Notes: generated by a model from the letters alone, not told the origin. Counted from the first letter of the stretch, positions 15,711-26,151 are shown. The stretch is 64,000 nt of DNA from Mucilaginibacter pallidiroseus (GCF_007846085.1 NZ_VOEJ01000002.1:62001-126000); one strand, 5' to 3'. A program made the numbers and translations.

Positions 15711-18176
15711 ATGTTGGGCAACTATTTAAAAATGGCGTGGCGCGTTCTTGTTCGCCAAAAAGTTTTCTCTGCAATAAATATATTCGGCTTGGCTATAGGT
15801 ATGATTTCCTGCCTGCTGATAGTGCAATACATCAGCTTTGAACTAAGTTTTGATGACATGCACCAAAACGGGGCAAACATATATAGGGTAAAACAGCAAA
15901 CCATTAAGGAAGGTAACATTATTGAAAATTCGCCCAAAACATTTGCTGCGGTAGGGCCGGCCATCAAATCGGAGTTGCCTGAGGTTTTGCAAATGGCCAG
16001 GATATCTAAACTGGAAGGCCAGGTAAGCATCGCCAGCTCCAAATCGTCATTAGTTTTTAATGAGAAGAGGCTATACCTGGTTGACGCTTCATTTTTGAAA
16101 ATGTTTTCTTTCCCTTTGATAGAAGGGACAACCGCTGCACTTGATGCACCCAACACGGTAGTCATAAGCCAGGCTATGGCTACTAAATATTTTAATGGGC
16201 AACAACCAATCGGAAAGACGCTACAAGTTCAGCAGCAAATATCGGGCACTAATATTACTGCAACCGTCACGGGGATTTGCAAAAATGTTTCTGTTAACTC
16301 ACACCTGCAGTTTGACATGTTACTGTCTGCTCCTAACAACGCCGGCGATTGGGTATACCCGGATTTTTATACCTACCTGCAATTGACACCCGGTACAAAC
16401 CAGCAAATATTTGAGGCGAAGCTCAACGGCTTTATACACAAAATAGCGGGCAATAGTGCTAATAACGCAAGTTTTACACTTGGCAAAACAGATCTTTCAA
16501 AAGTCAATCTTGCATTACAACCTTTGCGCGATATTCATTTATACTCGGGCTTCGGGCAAGATATCAGTACACCAGGTAACGGCAAAATGGTTTGGTACCT
16601 CGGCTTAGTAGCTGCATTAATATTGATAATTGCCTACGTCAATTATATCAATTTATCTACCGCCAAAGTAGTTGAACGGGCACGCGAAGTAGGTGTTAGA
16701 AAAGTGTTAGGCTCGCAAAAATCACAATTAATAACACAGTTCTTATTTGAATCTGCATTGGTTAGTTTTTTCAGCGTAATACTTTCGATAGTTGCCGTGA
16801 TACTGGTTATGCCATTGTTTAGTAACTTATGTGGTGAACAAATGCAATTTACACTTTATAAAGATCCCGTTTTGTTACCTGGATTTTTATTGATAGTGTT
16901 TGCGGGCATCATATTGTCGGCCATATACCCGGCGCTGGTACTGGCTAACTACAAACCTGTGCACGTGCTAAAAGGCAAATTTGCAAGCAGCGCAAGCGGC
17001 CTTATGCTACGAAAATCCTTAACCGTATTTCAGTTTGCTGCTACTATTATAGTTATGATAGGTACGCTTGTAGTATACAGGCAGGTTAATTTCATGAAAA
17101 GGTCCACCAATGGGATGGACATGAAACAAACGCTTGTTGTGCTTGCGCCGCAGGTGGTAAGAGCCAATGATGACGATGCCCGTAGCTATGCCCTAAACGA
17201 CAGCGCTTTTCGTACCGAAGTAATGCGCAGTCCTCGGGTACAAAGTGCAACAGCATCCTCGGCAATACCCGGGCAGGATATTGACTACGTAATGTCATAC
17301 ATCAACTCATCAGGAGGTGCAAAAGGCAATGGCGTAAGGCTGCCTACCCTTGAAATAGGAAGCACGTTTGTTAAGCAGTTTAAGGTAAAAATGTTAGCGG
17401 GTAGTAGTTTTAAGTTCGACCCAATGGCCAGGCGACAACCAATGATCCTGAACGAGGCTGCCGTAACGTCATTAGGATTTAAAAGCCCACAGGATGCCAT
17501 TGGCAAAATCATCAATACAAAAAATGGCCGTGGGCGCGTATTTGAAAATGAGATTGTAGGTGTAATGAAAAATTTTCATCAAACATCGTTAAAGGATGCT
17601 TTTACGCCCATTGTTTTCAGGGAGATTGACCCCTCGAGTATTACCCATTACGAAATCAAGATAAACACTGCCGATATGCACGCAGCCATTTTGCAGGTCG
17701 AGCAAGCATATAAACGCACCTTTGCAAATGCTGCATTTGATTACTTTTTTCTTGACGAATATTTTAATCAGCAATATAAAACTGAGCAACATTTTGGGCA
17801 GGTGTTTGGCCTGTTCTCTGGCTTCGCCGTACTTGTGGCTTGCCTTGGTCTATTTGGGCTTACAATTATCACAATTAACCAGCGTATTAAAGAAATTGGT
17901 GTGCGCAAAGTCTTAGGCGCTTCGGTAGCAGATATTTTGACGTTGATAACCAAAGACCTTGTTATGCTTGTAGCTTTAGCAAGTACAATTGGTTTGCCGG
18001 TAGCCTACTGGGTTTGCAATGGTTGGCTTCAAAGCTACCATTTCAGGATAGAAATTAACGCCTGGCTACTTGCATTGCCTGTATTAACCGTGCTTGTAAT
18101 TGCATTAGCAACTATTAGCTTTCAAAGTGTAAGGGCCGCACTGGCTAATCCGGTTAAAAGTTTACGTACCGAATAA
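15711..18176 (+). CDS. MacB/FtsX-type ABC transporter permease
   Basis: 821-aa inner-membrane protein of the large Bacteroidota family of orphan FtsX permeases. Layout: N-terminal helix (AINIFGLAIGMISCLLIVQYI) preceded by WRVLVRQK, a periplasmic MacB_PCD-like region (about 45-250), a first FtsX domain with three helices (about 285-425), a linker helix near 430-460, a second periplasmic part and a second FtsX domain (about 690-815) ending in PVKSLRTE. The repeated signature KEIGVRKVLGAS / REVGVRKVLGSQ is seen in both FtsX domains. No ATPase gene is adjacent, as is usual for this family. It is cotranscribed with the serine hydrolase 8 bp downstream. Confidence 0.9.
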   Translation: MLGNYLKMAWRVLVRQKVFSAINIFGLAIGMISCLLIVQYISFELSFDDMHQNGANIYRVKQQTIKEGNIIENSPKTFAAVGPAIKSELPEVLQMARISKLEGQVSIASSKSSLVFNEKRLYLVDASFLKMFSFPLIEGTTAALDAPNTVVISQAMATKYFNGQQPIGKTLQVQQQISGTNITATVTGICKNVSVNSHLQFDMLLSAPNNAGDWVYPDFYTYLQLTPGTNQQIFEAKLNGFIHKIAGNSANNASFTLGKTDLSKVNLALQPLRDIHLYSGFGQDISTPGNGKMVWYLGLVAALILIIAYVNYINLSTAKVVERAREVGVRKVLGSQKSQLITQFLFESALVSFFSVILSIVAVILVMPLFSNLCGEQMQFTLYKDPVLLPGFLLIVFAGIILSAIYPALVLANYKPVHVLKGKFASSASGLMLRKSLTVFQFAATIIVMIGTLVVYRQVNFMKRSTNGMDMKQTLVVLAPQVVRANDDDARSYALNDSAFRTEVMRSPRVQSATASSAIPGQDIDYVMSYINSSGGAKGNGVRLPTLEIGSTFVKQFKVKMLAGSSFKFDPMARRQPMILNEAAVTSLGFKSPQDAIGKIINTKNGRGRVFENEIVGVMKNFHQTSLKDAFTPIVFREIDPSSITHYEIKINTADMHAAILQVEQAYKRTFANAAFDYFFLDEYFNQQYKTEQHFGQVFGLFSGFAVLVACLGLFGLTIITINQRIKEIGVRKVLGASVADILTLITKDLVMLVALASTIGLPVAYWVCNGWLQSYHFRIEINAWLLALPVLTVLVIALATISFQSVRAALANPVKSLRTE

Positions 18177-18184
18177 TTTATGAC

Positions 18185-19651
18185 ATGATAAAGAAACGAA
18201 TTTTTATAATAGTTACAACTTTCCTATTTGGGCATATCATCTCTGTTGCCCAATCCTCTGTACAAAGCAGCGACACCCTTAAGCGGCAAATTAATCTGGT
18301 AGAAAGCAACCTCGCCGGCTCGGTGCGCACAACCGATCAAAAGCCATGGACAATTCAGGAACGTATGGCCTTTTACAAGGTGCCGGGTGTTACGGTTGCC
18401 GTAATTCGCAATTACAAATTGGCGTGGGCTAAAGGTTACGGATGGGCAGATGTCGCCGCAAAAATCCCGGTGACCGAAAAAACGCTTTTCCAGGCAGCTT
18501 CGGTAAGTAAATCATTAAATGCTGTTGGCGTATTAAAGTTGGTTCAGGAAGGAAAGATCGACCCGGATAAAGACATCAACTATTACCTTAAAAGCTGGAA
18601 ATACCCTTATGACTCTGTATCTAAGGGGAATATCATCAATATCAAACACCTGCTAAGCCATACCGGCGGCATAAGCGTGCATGGGTTTGGTGGCTATAGC
18701 GTTACCGACAGTTTGCCCACTATTGTACAGGTATTGAATGGTACAAAACCGGCCAATTCTGAACGTATAAGATCATTAACGGCGCCCGGTGCCAAGTTCG
18801 ATTACTCGGGCGGCGGTGTTACAGTTTCGCAATTGATACTAACCGATATTACCGGGCAACCGTATGATACATACATGTATAAAAACGTACTGAAACCAAT
18901 GGGCATGGATAACAGCAGTTTTACCCAGCAGCCAGCCAAAAACAGGGCTGCCTTACTTGCTACAGCGTACAGCGCCGATGGTAGTGAAGTTAAGGGCAAA
19001 TATCACATTTACCCGGAACAAGGCGCTGCCGGTTTGTGGACCAACCCAACCGACCTGTCTAAATACATTATTGAAACGCAGCTGGCGTATGAGGGCAAAT
19101 CGGCCAGGGTACTTAACCAGCAAACAACAAAATTGAGGCTTACCCCCTATTTAACCGGCGGCGCACTGGGCGTATTTATTGACAGCCTTGCCGACGGTGT
19201 TTATTTTCAGCATAGCGGCGGCAACGAGGGCTTCAAATGCCAATATTACGGCAGCCTGCAGGGAGGTAATGGTGTTGTAGTTATGATCAATTCTGATAAT
19301 GCCGGCATCATTGGCGAAATTGTAAACAGTGTTGGTAAGGTTTATGGTTTCAAGGGGCTTAATCGCTCAAAGGTATATACAGAGGTAGCCGTAGATGCAG
19401 CTGTTTTGCAAACTTATGTGGGCGAGTATGAAATGAAGCCGGGCTTTATTTTAACGGTAACACGCGAAGGCAACAAACTTTTTGCACAGGGAACCGGGCA
19501 AGACAAGATCGGATTATTTGCTGAAGCGCAGAACAAATTTTTCCTGAAAAATATTCCTGTTGAACTGGAGTTTATTAAAAACAATAAAAACGAAGTAATT
19601 ACCTGCCGAGTATTTCAGGGCGGTGTTATTGATGCCAAAAGGATCAAATAA
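18185..19651 (+). CDS. Secreted serine hydrolase, beta-lactamase class C fold
   Basis: 488 aa with a signal peptide (ending VAQS). The active-site set of the beta-lactamase/transpeptidase-like (PF00144) family is present: S106-V-S-K109 with the nucleophilic Ser and Lys, a Tyr in DYSGGG near residue 207, and HSGGNEG near 346 in place of KTG. A C-terminal DUF3471-like lipocalin part (GEYEMKPGFILTVTREGNKLF) follows. Such proteins are peptidases or esterases and rarely true lactamases; substrate unknown. It ends at a strong terminator. Confidence 0.88.
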   Translation: MIKKRIFIIVTTFLFGHIISVAQSSVQSSDTLKRQINLVESNLAGSVRTTDQKPWTIQERMAFYKVPGVTVAVIRNYKLAWAKGYGWADVAAKIPVTEKTLFQAASVSKSLNAVGVLKLVQEGKIDPDKDINYYLKSWKYPYDSVSKGNIINIKHLLSHTGGISVHGFGGYSVTDSLPTIVQVLNGTKPANSERIRSLTAPGAKFDYSGGGVTVSQLILTDITGQPYDTYMYKNVLKPMGMDNSSFTQQPAKNRAALLATAYSADGSEVKGKYHIYPEQGAAGLWTNPTDLSKYIIETQLAYEGKSARVLNQQTTKLRLTPYLTGGALGVFIDSLADGVYFQHSGGNEGFKCQYYGSLQGGNGVVVMINSDNAGIIGEIVNSVGKVYGFKGLNRSKVYTEVAVDAAVLQTYVGEYEMKPGFILTVTREGNKLFAQGTGQDKIGLFAEAQNKFFLKNIPVELEFIKNNKNEVITCRVFQGGVIDAKRIK

Positions 19652-19671
19652 TTGACTAACATAAGGCATTG

Positions 19672-19702
19672 AGCCCGGCGTTAAACACGGCGGGCTTTTT
19701 TT
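19672..19702 (+). terminator. Terminator of the permease/serine hydrolase unit
   Basis: GCCCGGCG / CGGCGGGC stem with one mismatch, 7-base loop, then CTTTTTTTG. Confidence 0.85.
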
Positions 19703-19779
19703 GTGCCCAGCCCATATCACCGCCATGGTACGTCCTGATTTAATATTTAATGAATAATTAAACTGCTCGTTAATCTCGA

Positions 19780-19787
19780 TATATTTG
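19780..19787 (+). promoter_or_regulatory. Candidate -7 box for the GH92 gene (TATATTTG)
   Basis: Exact match to TAnnTTTG, 23 bases before the ATG at 19811. A matching -33 TTTG is not obvious. Confidence 0.5.
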
Positions 19788-19810
19788 GCTTGCATCTAAC
19801 AAACTAATTC

Positions 19811-22078
19811 ATGATAAAAGCTAAACTACTGGTATCTGCCATAGCTATGATCGGCACCTTCGGTACTGCAAGCGCTATTGACGGCCCAAAAAAGCCTGTG
19901 GCAAAAACACCTGTCGATTACGTTAACCCAAACATTGGTAACATAAGCCATATGCTTGTGCCCACCTATCCTACAACGCACCTGCCAAACAGCATGATGC
20001 GTGTTTTCCCGGTAAGGCATGATTACACCACCAACTATATTGGCGGCCTGCCACTGATAGTTACACAACACCGGGCCGAATCCAGCTTTAACTTTTATCC
20101 TTACCAAGGTGCCGAAAGCGGCATATCGCCCCAAATGAATTTGAGCTACGACCAGGAGCAAGTTACACCGTACCGTTACAAGGTATATCTTGATGAGTTA
20201 AATATAGGTGCAGATTATGCCCCATCGTACCAAAGCGCGGTTTATAAAATAACGTTTGATAAAGCCGGTACCCCTTACCTGGTTTTTAATTGCAGGCGCG
20301 GAAAGATCACGGCCAATGGCAACGTAATCAGTGGTTCCAAAGATTTAGGCAACAAAACTACCGTTTACCTTTATGCAATTACAGATGCTACGCCGGTTAA
20401 GGTAGGCGTACCTGCGGCTGGCGGCGTTACCTGGAATGCCGAGCCAAAGGCTGCCATTGCGTTGCAATATCCGGCATCGACAAAAAGTATCGGCATGCGC
20501 TATGGCGTATCATTCATCAGCATAGAACAGGCTAAGAAAAACCTGGAGCGCGAAATAAAAGGCTTTGATGTAAATGCCGTTGCAGCTGTTGGGCGTGCCA
20601 TATGGAACAATGCGCTTGGTAAAATTGCAGTGTCGGGCGCGTCTGATAAGGAAACAACTGTATTCTACACATCGCTTTACCGCACTTATGAGCGCCAAGT
20701 AAATATCAGTGAAGACGGCCGATATTTCAGCGCGTCCGACGGGAAGGTGCATAGCGATGAAGGCCACCCATTTTATACAGATGATTGGCTTTGGGATACA
20801 TACCGTGCTGCGCACCCGCTGCGCATACTGATTAATAAAGATGCTGAGAATGACATACTACGATCATACATATTGGCGGCACAGCAAACCGGCCAAAACT
20901 GGTTACCCACCTTTCCGGGTGTGGCTGGCGACGAACGTGGCATGAACTCCAACCACGGCATTGCTAGTATTGCCGATGCCTGGAACAAAGGTTTACGAGG
21001 TTTTGACCTGGCTAAAGCTTATGAGGTAAGCAAGGGCGCTATAGAAGACAAATCACTTATCCCATGGTCGCACGCTGTACCGGCAGGCGAGCTTGATGAA
21101 TTTTATAAAAAGAATGGCTACTTCCCTGCACTTAAACCGGGCGAAGAAGAAACCGTGGCCAACGTTAGCAAATGGGAAAAGCGGCAGCCAATTGCCGTTA
21201 CACTCGGTACATCATTTGATGAATGGTGCCTGTCGCAAATTGCGCAAAATTTGGGCAAGGCTGATGAGGCAAAACATTACCTGAAGGCATCATACAATTA
21301 TCGCAATGTGTTTAACCCCAAAACAGGATTTTTCCACCCGAAAGATAAGGATGGCAAATTTATTGAACCTTTGGACTATCGTACATCTGGCGGGCCGGGC
21401 GCAAGGGATTACTACGACGAAAACAACGGATACATATACCGATGGGATGTACAGCACAACATAGGCGACCTGGTTGCTTTGGTAGGCGGTAATAAAAAAT
21501 TTGTTGATGCACTCGAGAATATGTTTAACGAGCCCTACCCTATGGCGCGCTGGAGTTTTTACAACATCCTGCCAGACCATACGGGCAATGTTGGCATGTT
21601 TTCAATGGCTAATGAGCCCAGCTTTCACATACCCTATTTATATAACTATGCCGGAGCCCCATGGCGCACGCAAAAACGTATCCGCTCGCTGCTTGACCAA
21701 TGGTACCGTAACGACCTGATGGGTGTACCCGGCGATGAAGACGGTGGCGGGATGACGGCCTTTGTAGTATTTAGCCAGTTGGGCTTTTATCCGGTTACAC
21801 CGGGTTCGCCTACCTATAACATTGGCAGCCCTTGTTTTCCATACGTAAAAATGAATATGGGTAATGGTAAATACTTTGAAATTAAAGCACCGGGGGCATC
21901 ATTTACAAATAAGTATATCCAATCTGCAAAGTTAAATGGCAAGGTTTGGGACAAGCCCTGGTTTAGCCATAGTGATATTGCGAACGGTGGTGTGCTCGAG
22001 TTGGTGATGGGTCCGGTAGCCAACAAAGCATGGGGCGTAAGTTCGCCGCCGCCATCTGCGGCGCCGATGCCGCAATAA
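19811..22078 (+). CDS. Glycoside hydrolase family 92 (alpha-mannosidase family), secreted
   Basis: Calcium-dependent inverting exo-alpha-mannosidase family acting on mannan or N-glycan termini. 755 aa with a signal peptide (cleavage near TASA) and no lipobox, so periplasmic or secreted. The N-terminal beta-sandwich begins at DYVNPNIGN; the alpha/alpha-barrel carries DDWLWDTYRAAHPL, and the GDEDGGGMTAF block supplies the D-x-D pair (D642, D644) used as catalytic base. LGFYPVTPGSPTYNIGSP and YIQSAKLNGK are further family marks. Linkage specificity cannot be read. It is convergent with the GH127-like gene across a shared terminator. Confidence 0.93.
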   Translation: MIKAKLLVSAIAMIGTFGTASAIDGPKKPVAKTPVDYVNPNIGNISHMLVPTYPTTHLPNSMMRVFPVRHDYTTNYIGGLPLIVTQHRAESSFNFYPYQGAESGISPQMNLSYDQEQVTPYRYKVYLDELNIGADYAPSYQSAVYKITFDKAGTPYLVFNCRRGKITANGNVISGSKDLGNKTTVYLYAITDATPVKVGVPAAGGVTWNAEPKAAIALQYPASTKSIGMRYGVSFISIEQAKKNLEREIKGFDVNAVAAVGRAIWNNALGKIAVSGASDKETTVFYTSLYRTYERQVNISEDGRYFSASDGKVHSDEGHPFYTDDWLWDTYRAAHPLRILINKDAENDILRSYILAAQQTGQNWLPTFPGVAGDERGMNSNHGIASIADAWNKGLRGFDLAKAYEVSKGAIEDKSLIPWSHAVPAGELDEFYKKNGYFPALKPGEEETVANVSKWEKRQPIAVTLGTSFDEWCLSQIAQNLGKADEAKHYLKASYNYRNVFNPKTGFFHPKDKDGKFIEPLDYRTSGGPGARDYYDENNGYIYRWDVQHNIGDLVALVGGNKKFVDALENMFNEPYPMARWSFYNILPDHTGNVGMFSMANEPSFHIPYLYNYAGAPWRTQKRIRSLLDQWYRNDLMGVPGDEDGGGMTAFVVFSQLGFYPVTPGSPTYNIGSPCFPYVKMNMGNGKYFEIKAPGASFTNKYIQSAKLNGKVWDKPWFSHSDIANGGVLELVMGPVANKAWGVSSPPPSAAPMPQ

Positions 22079-22102
22079 ATCCTTACAATAACCTATCAAC
22101 AC

Positions 22103-22136
22103 AAAAGCCTTCAGATCAAATAATCTGAAGGCTTTT
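22103..22136. terminator. Bidirectional terminator between GH92 and GH127-like genes
   Basis: Perfect 14-bp stem AAAAGCCTTCAGAT / ATCTGAAGGCTTTT with a 6-base loop, T-rich on both strands. Confidence 0.9.
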
Positions 22137-22162
22137 GCTTTATGCAAATATTAATGAGTAGA

Positions 22163-24226
22163 CTATTGCACCACCGGGAACGCCGATATCCTTAACCTTG
22201 CGCCACCCATTGGTACCAACGTTAATTGCGTTACGGGCTCACTGGTTTTAACCGGGCTTTGCGGCAATACGCTGCATAAGCCGTATTGATCAATCACCCA
22301 GTTATCAATCTTTTTCCCCTGCGCTACAATTTGTATAGGTGTGCCGGCATTGGTAAAAGGATTATTGTCTGCAGGCCAGGCGCGTTGCACAACCTTAAAC
22401 GATTTTTCTGGCTGTTTATCGTCCAGTATCAAACCATAGTTCCAGGCTGATGTTGGATGGATCTCAAAAGATGGCCACTTTTGCTGATCGGCACCTTCCT
22501 GCCAGCCCGAATCGCCCATGGCCGTTTTCTTACTGTCGCCCTTAACGTATTTTTCGTCTATCTTTAAAGAGTAAGTTAATGGGCCATAATTTACACTTAC
22601 ACTATTCTTGTTTTTGGCCCACTCGCGCAACGTGATCTGCATAGGTAAACGAAGCATAATTTTATCGCCGTTTCTCCAGGTTTTGGCCAGGCGTACGTAA
22701 TCGCCGCTTGCGTCAGCAAGTTTAACCGGCGCACCGTTCACACTTACTTCAGCATTTTTACACCATGCAGGGATACGCAGGTAAAGCGGAAAAGAAACTG
22801 GTTTAGCTGTGTTAACAGTAAAATTCACCTGATCCTGGAACGGATATTTTGTGGTTTCGGTAAGGGTTACCTTTGCACCATTGCCAACTGTTGCATTTAC
22901 CTTGCCCTCGGTGTATAGCTGGGCTACCAGGCCGTTGTCGGGCGTAGCCATCCAGCTGTTCTCGGCATAGTAAACCCAACCTGCGGCGTGGTTGTGCTGG
23001 CAGCAGCGACTGCTAAAGGGGTTCATCATTAAGAATGGCCCGTTGTTATCAATTCCCGGGCTATGGTTTTTGCCATCGCTCAACACCATGTTTGGTGCAG
23101 TTAAATAACGCAATGAGCGGTAGTCGGGCATAAACGCAGCCGGGAAAGTATTAAACGCCACATCATCGCAGTTATCGGCCCAAAAGGTATCGCCGGTAAT
23201 ACCCAGCAGCATTTGGTCTGATGTCATTTGCTCAACCATGCCGCAGGTTTCAACTGCCTGGCGCGGATCGTCATATCCTTTTCGTGCGTTCTCATCGGCC
23301 CCAAACATACCCCCCGGCACCTGTCCGTAAATATTGCGGATCAGCTTAAAATCGTTATATGTAGCATCCAAATCTTTTGGATCATGGCTTTGCAAATAAA
23401 ACGTAGCCGGTTCTCTAAAACACTGCGCAATATTTACGTTATGCCAGTTGGGCAGGTTGTTTGCCTGCCGCCAGTTGGCCGTGTTCTTATCAAGCTTCGC
23501 GGCAAGGTCAAGCAAAAATTTATCGCCGGTGCGGTTATACAGCCAGTACACACTTGCGATATTATCGCCGCCACGGCTATTTTCCCAGTAATCTTTCAAT
23601 AGCTTGCTATCCGGCACAGTTAGCTGGTACTTAAAATACCTGGTCATGAACGGAATTACACGCGGATCCTTGCTATACTCATAGTACGATTGCAGGCACC
23701 ACAGCATTGGCATGTTAGTCCAAAGGTCGCGGTTGCCGTTACGCTCAACAGCAGGGCCGAAATCGCCGTTATCGCGCTGGTTGTTCAGCACGGCGTCAAT
23801 CCAGAATTTGGCTTCGGCAATCATTTTTTTATCGCCCAGCATGTAGCCAATGTTTGCATAGCCTTTTAGCCAGTAGGGTAATTCCTCCCAGCCGTACTTG
23901 CCTTTTCCCTCTTTATTAAGCCAGGCGTTGTCGGTTTTAGATAGCCACACGCTTATCTCACCAAGGTTACCGGTAAGGCCGTCACGCTGCAGTTCGAGCA
24001 TCTTTTTAAGCCAGCCACCCGCCTTTACACTGCCAACCGGCAGCTTTACAAAATATGCCCTTTGCAGCGGCGCTTTATTGCTTACATAGTTTGCATTTAC
24101 CGCATTGTTATCAATCTTCTTTAGCACTGTAGCCTTTATTGCCTGTGCTGAAGAAAATTTTATGCCGGCAACACTAATCACAAATGATAAACACAGCAGC
24201 TTACTAATATTACTAAGTTGATTCAT
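22163..24226 (-). CDS. DUF1680 glycoside hydrolase (GH127/GH146-like, beta-L-arabinofuranosidase family)
   Basis: 687 aa with a signal peptide (ending SSAQ). The (alpha/alpha)6-barrel family uses a zinc-bound cysteine nucleophile: the E326-T-C328 pair (AVETCGM) and the double cysteine C408-C409 (SSRCCQHN) needed for the zinc site are both present. LPVGSVKAGGWL and YLRIPAWCKNAEVSVNG are also typical. Characterised members cleave L-arabinofuranose, but the superfamily is wide and the fit beyond DUF1680 is uncertain. It lies 10 bp after the GH2 gene and is probably cotranscribed. Confidence 0.88.
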   Translation of the reverse strand: MNQLSNISKLLCLSFVISVAGIKFSSAQAIKATVLKKIDNNAVNANYVSNKAPLQRAYFVKLPVGSVKAGGWLKKMLELQRDGLTGNLGEISVWLSKTDNAWLNKEGKGKYGWEELPYWLKGYANIGYMLGDKKMIAEAKFWIDAVLNNQRDNGDFGPAVERNGNRDLWTNMPMLWCLQSYYEYSKDPRVIPFMTRYFKYQLTVPDSKLLKDYWENSRGGDNIASVYWLYNRTGDKFLLDLAAKLDKNTANWRQANNLPNWHNVNIAQCFREPATFYLQSHDPKDLDATYNDFKLIRNIYGQVPGGMFGADENARKGYDDPRQAVETCGMVEQMTSDQMLLGITGDTFWADNCDDVAFNTFPAAFMPDYRSLRYLTAPNMVLSDGKNHSPGIDNNGPFLMMNPFSSRCCQHNHAAGWVYYAENSWMATPDNGLVAQLYTEGKVNATVGNGAKVTLTETTKYPFQDQVNFTVNTAKPVSFPLYLRIPAWCKNAEVSVNGAPVKLADASGDYVRLAKTWRNGDKIMLRLPMQITLREWAKNKNSVSVNYGPLTYSLKIDEKYVKGDSKKTAMGDSGWQEGADQQKWPSFEIHPTSAWNYGLILDDKQPEKSFKVVQRAWPADNNPFTNAGTPIQIVAQGKKIDNWVIDQYGLCSVLPQSPVKTSEPVTQLTLVPMGGARLRISAFPVVQ

Positions 24227-24236
24227 GACGTTGGTT

Positions 24237-26075
24237 TTATTTTACTAATGCAGGGTTATATAACTTAACGTTTTCCTGGTGCAGTTTTTCTACCGGCATC
24301 TTTATCACTTTCCTGTCGTACGTTAAAAAGCCGTTAATCTCGCCTTCAACATCTGTTGTTTGGGTATATACCGCTGCAGATAGGCCCAAGGTGATCAGTT
24401 CCTGCAGCCTGTCGGTAAAGCTGGCGTATTTTTTAAACATGTCATCACCGTTCTTAAAGGTTTGATAGCCCCAGTTCTTCTCCTGCCAATTATGCCCCTC
24501 AACAGGCAAGCCCAAGCCGCCAAATTCGCCCAATACAACTGCTGTAGTTTTTCCGAAAATATCCGGCCTTGGCATGGCAGGTTCAGGGTAATTGTGCAGA
24601 TCAACCATGTGCCCGGTAGTGTAAAAGTTACCACCGCTGGCACTATTAACCAGTCGCGACGGATCATTTTTCATGGTCCATTCAGTTATCTCCACAGTTT
24701 TAAACTGGCCCCATGCCTCGTTAAACGGTGTCCAGACAACAATGCTTGGGTAATTATGCAATGCAGCCATAATAGCTGTCCACTCCTTACGGTAATAACC
24801 TTCAGATTCGGGCGTGCGCTTTTGTTCAGTGCCATGGTCAATTACACCGGGGCGGTTTTCCCATCCGTTGCCAAGGTCGCCGCTTGGCATGTCTTGCCAA
24901 AGCAACATACCCTGCTGATCGCAATAGGTGTAATAGCGGGCAGGCTCAACCTTAATGTGCTTGCGTATCATGTTAAAGCCCATCGCCTTCAACTTGTCAA
25001 TATCATACGTCATAGCCTCGTAGGTTGGCGGGGTGTATAAGCCATCCGGCCACCATCCCTGATCGAGCGGGCCATACTGGAATACAAATTTATTGTTCAG
25101 CATTATCCGCTGTACGCCGTTTGCATCCGGCGCTAACGATATCTTACGCATGGCAAAATAGCTTTTGACATCGTCAACAGGCTTGTTGCCGCGTACCACG
25201 GCCACCTTTAAATCGTACAGAAACGGATCGGTGGTTGACCATAAGTGAGGGTTGTTTACATTAAGCACGGCAGTAGCACCTGCATCAACCGTCTTTTCGT
25301 CAATTACGATTTTGCCATTCATGGCCGTTACTTTAATCTTGTCGCCCGGCTTAGCGTTGGCCACATCGGCAGAAATCGTTAGCGTTTTAGCATCGATATC
25401 CGGCGTTTGTTTGGTTGATGCAATGTGCGTATTGGCTACACCTTCCAGCCAAACAGTTTGCCATATACCCGTAACAGGTGTGTACCAAATACCTTCGGGC
25501 TTTTTAACTTGTTTACCACGCGGCTGCGGGCCATCATCTGTCGGGTCCCAGACGCTTACTACAATATCCTGGTTGGCACCGCTTTTAAGGAACGGCGTGA
25601 TATCAAAACTGAAAGGATCGAAACCACCTTCGTGCTTACCTGCGCTTTTGCCGTTCACAAAAACCTCTGTACGCCAGTCAACCGCGCCAAAGTGCAGCAA
25701 CACAGTTTTACCTTTTAAAGCGCTGTTTAATTTGATGCTGGTTTTATACCAAAGCATGCTATCCTTACCAACGGTTTTACCTACGCCCGATAAGGCCGAC
25801 TCCACCGCGAAAGGCACCAGTATTTTACCGGCATAAACCGTTGGTTGGCTGTTAGCCTTTGGTTGGATTGCATAGTTCCACAAACCGTTTAGGTTTTGCC
25901 AGTTGCCCCTAACCATTTGCGGGCGGGGATATTCGGGCAGCGTGTTTTTAGGGTCTACCTTTTCTGCCCAGGGTGTTGTGATCCTGTTTTTGATAAGGTG
26001 CCAGTTGCTTTGTTGCGCATTGGCCGATAGGCTAGCCGCTGTGAGAAACGCAAGGCAAAGTTTAAGTTTTTTCAT
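24237..26075 (-). CDS. Glycoside hydrolase family 2 enzyme (beta-galactosidase/glucuronidase-like), secreted
   Basis: 612 aa with signal peptide (ending SANAQ). Three-part GH2 layout: sugar-binding jelly roll (YKTSIKLN to VNGKSAGKHEGGFDPFSFDIT), immunoglobulin-like middle (about 215-310) and TIM barrel. The acid/base is E453 in FNEAWGQ and the nucleophile E517 in VLGEFGGLG, so it should be active. It is shorter than LacZ-type enzymes and lacks C-terminal domains. Substrate unknown. It starts a two-gene unit with the DUF1680 enzyme; both are secreted and probably act on the same glycan. Confidence 0.92.
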   Translation of the reverse strand: MKKLKLCLAFLTAASLSANAQQSNWHLIKNRITTPWAEKVDPKNTLPEYPRPQMVRGNWQNLNGLWNYAIQPKANSQPTVYAGKILVPFAVESALSGVGKTVGKDSMLWYKTSIKLNSALKGKTVLLHFGAVDWRTEVFVNGKSAGKHEGGFDPFSFDITPFLKSGANQDIVVSVWDPTDDGPQPRGKQVKKPEGIWYTPVTGIWQTVWLEGVANTHIASTKQTPDIDAKTLTISADVANAKPGDKIKVTAMNGKIVIDEKTVDAGATAVLNVNNPHLWSTTDPFLYDLKVAVVRGNKPVDDVKSYFAMRKISLAPDANGVQRIMLNNKFVFQYGPLDQGWWPDGLYTPPTYEAMTYDIDKLKAMGFNMIRKHIKVEPARYYTYCDQQGMLLWQDMPSGDLGNGWENRPGVIDHGTEQKRTPESEGYYRKEWTAIMAALHNYPSIVVWTPFNEAWGQFKTVEITEWTMKNDPSRLVNSASGGNFYTTGHMVDLHNYPEPAMPRPDIFGKTTAVVLGEFGGLGLPVEGHNWQEKNWGYQTFKNGDDMFKKYASFTDRLQELITLGLSAAVYTQTTDVEGEINGFLTYDRKVIKMPVEKLHQENVKLYNPALVK

Positions 26076-26123
26076 TATAGAGCTTTAGTTGTTTATAAAT
26101 GCTTTTGCGGCTGTAATTTATAA

Positions 26124-26151
26124 AAAAACCGCCCATTTGAAGGCGGTTTTT
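26124..26151 (-). terminator. Terminator after the glycerophosphodiesterase gene
   Basis: AAAAACCGCC / GGCGGTTTTT around an 8-base loop, A/T runs on both sides, 70 bases past the stop codon at 26221. Confidence 0.85.

Noticed and set aside
15711..19651. Beta-lactam resistance operon (permease plus beta-lactamase)
   Set aside because: The serine hydrolase lacks the KTG motif (HSGG instead) and has a lipocalin-like tail as in peptidases and esterases; the permease belongs to a general Bacteroidota family.
19811..22078. Loss of the catalytic base in the GH92 enzyme
   Set aside because: The GDEDGGG block keeps the D-x-D pair (D642, D644), so the enzyme looks competent.
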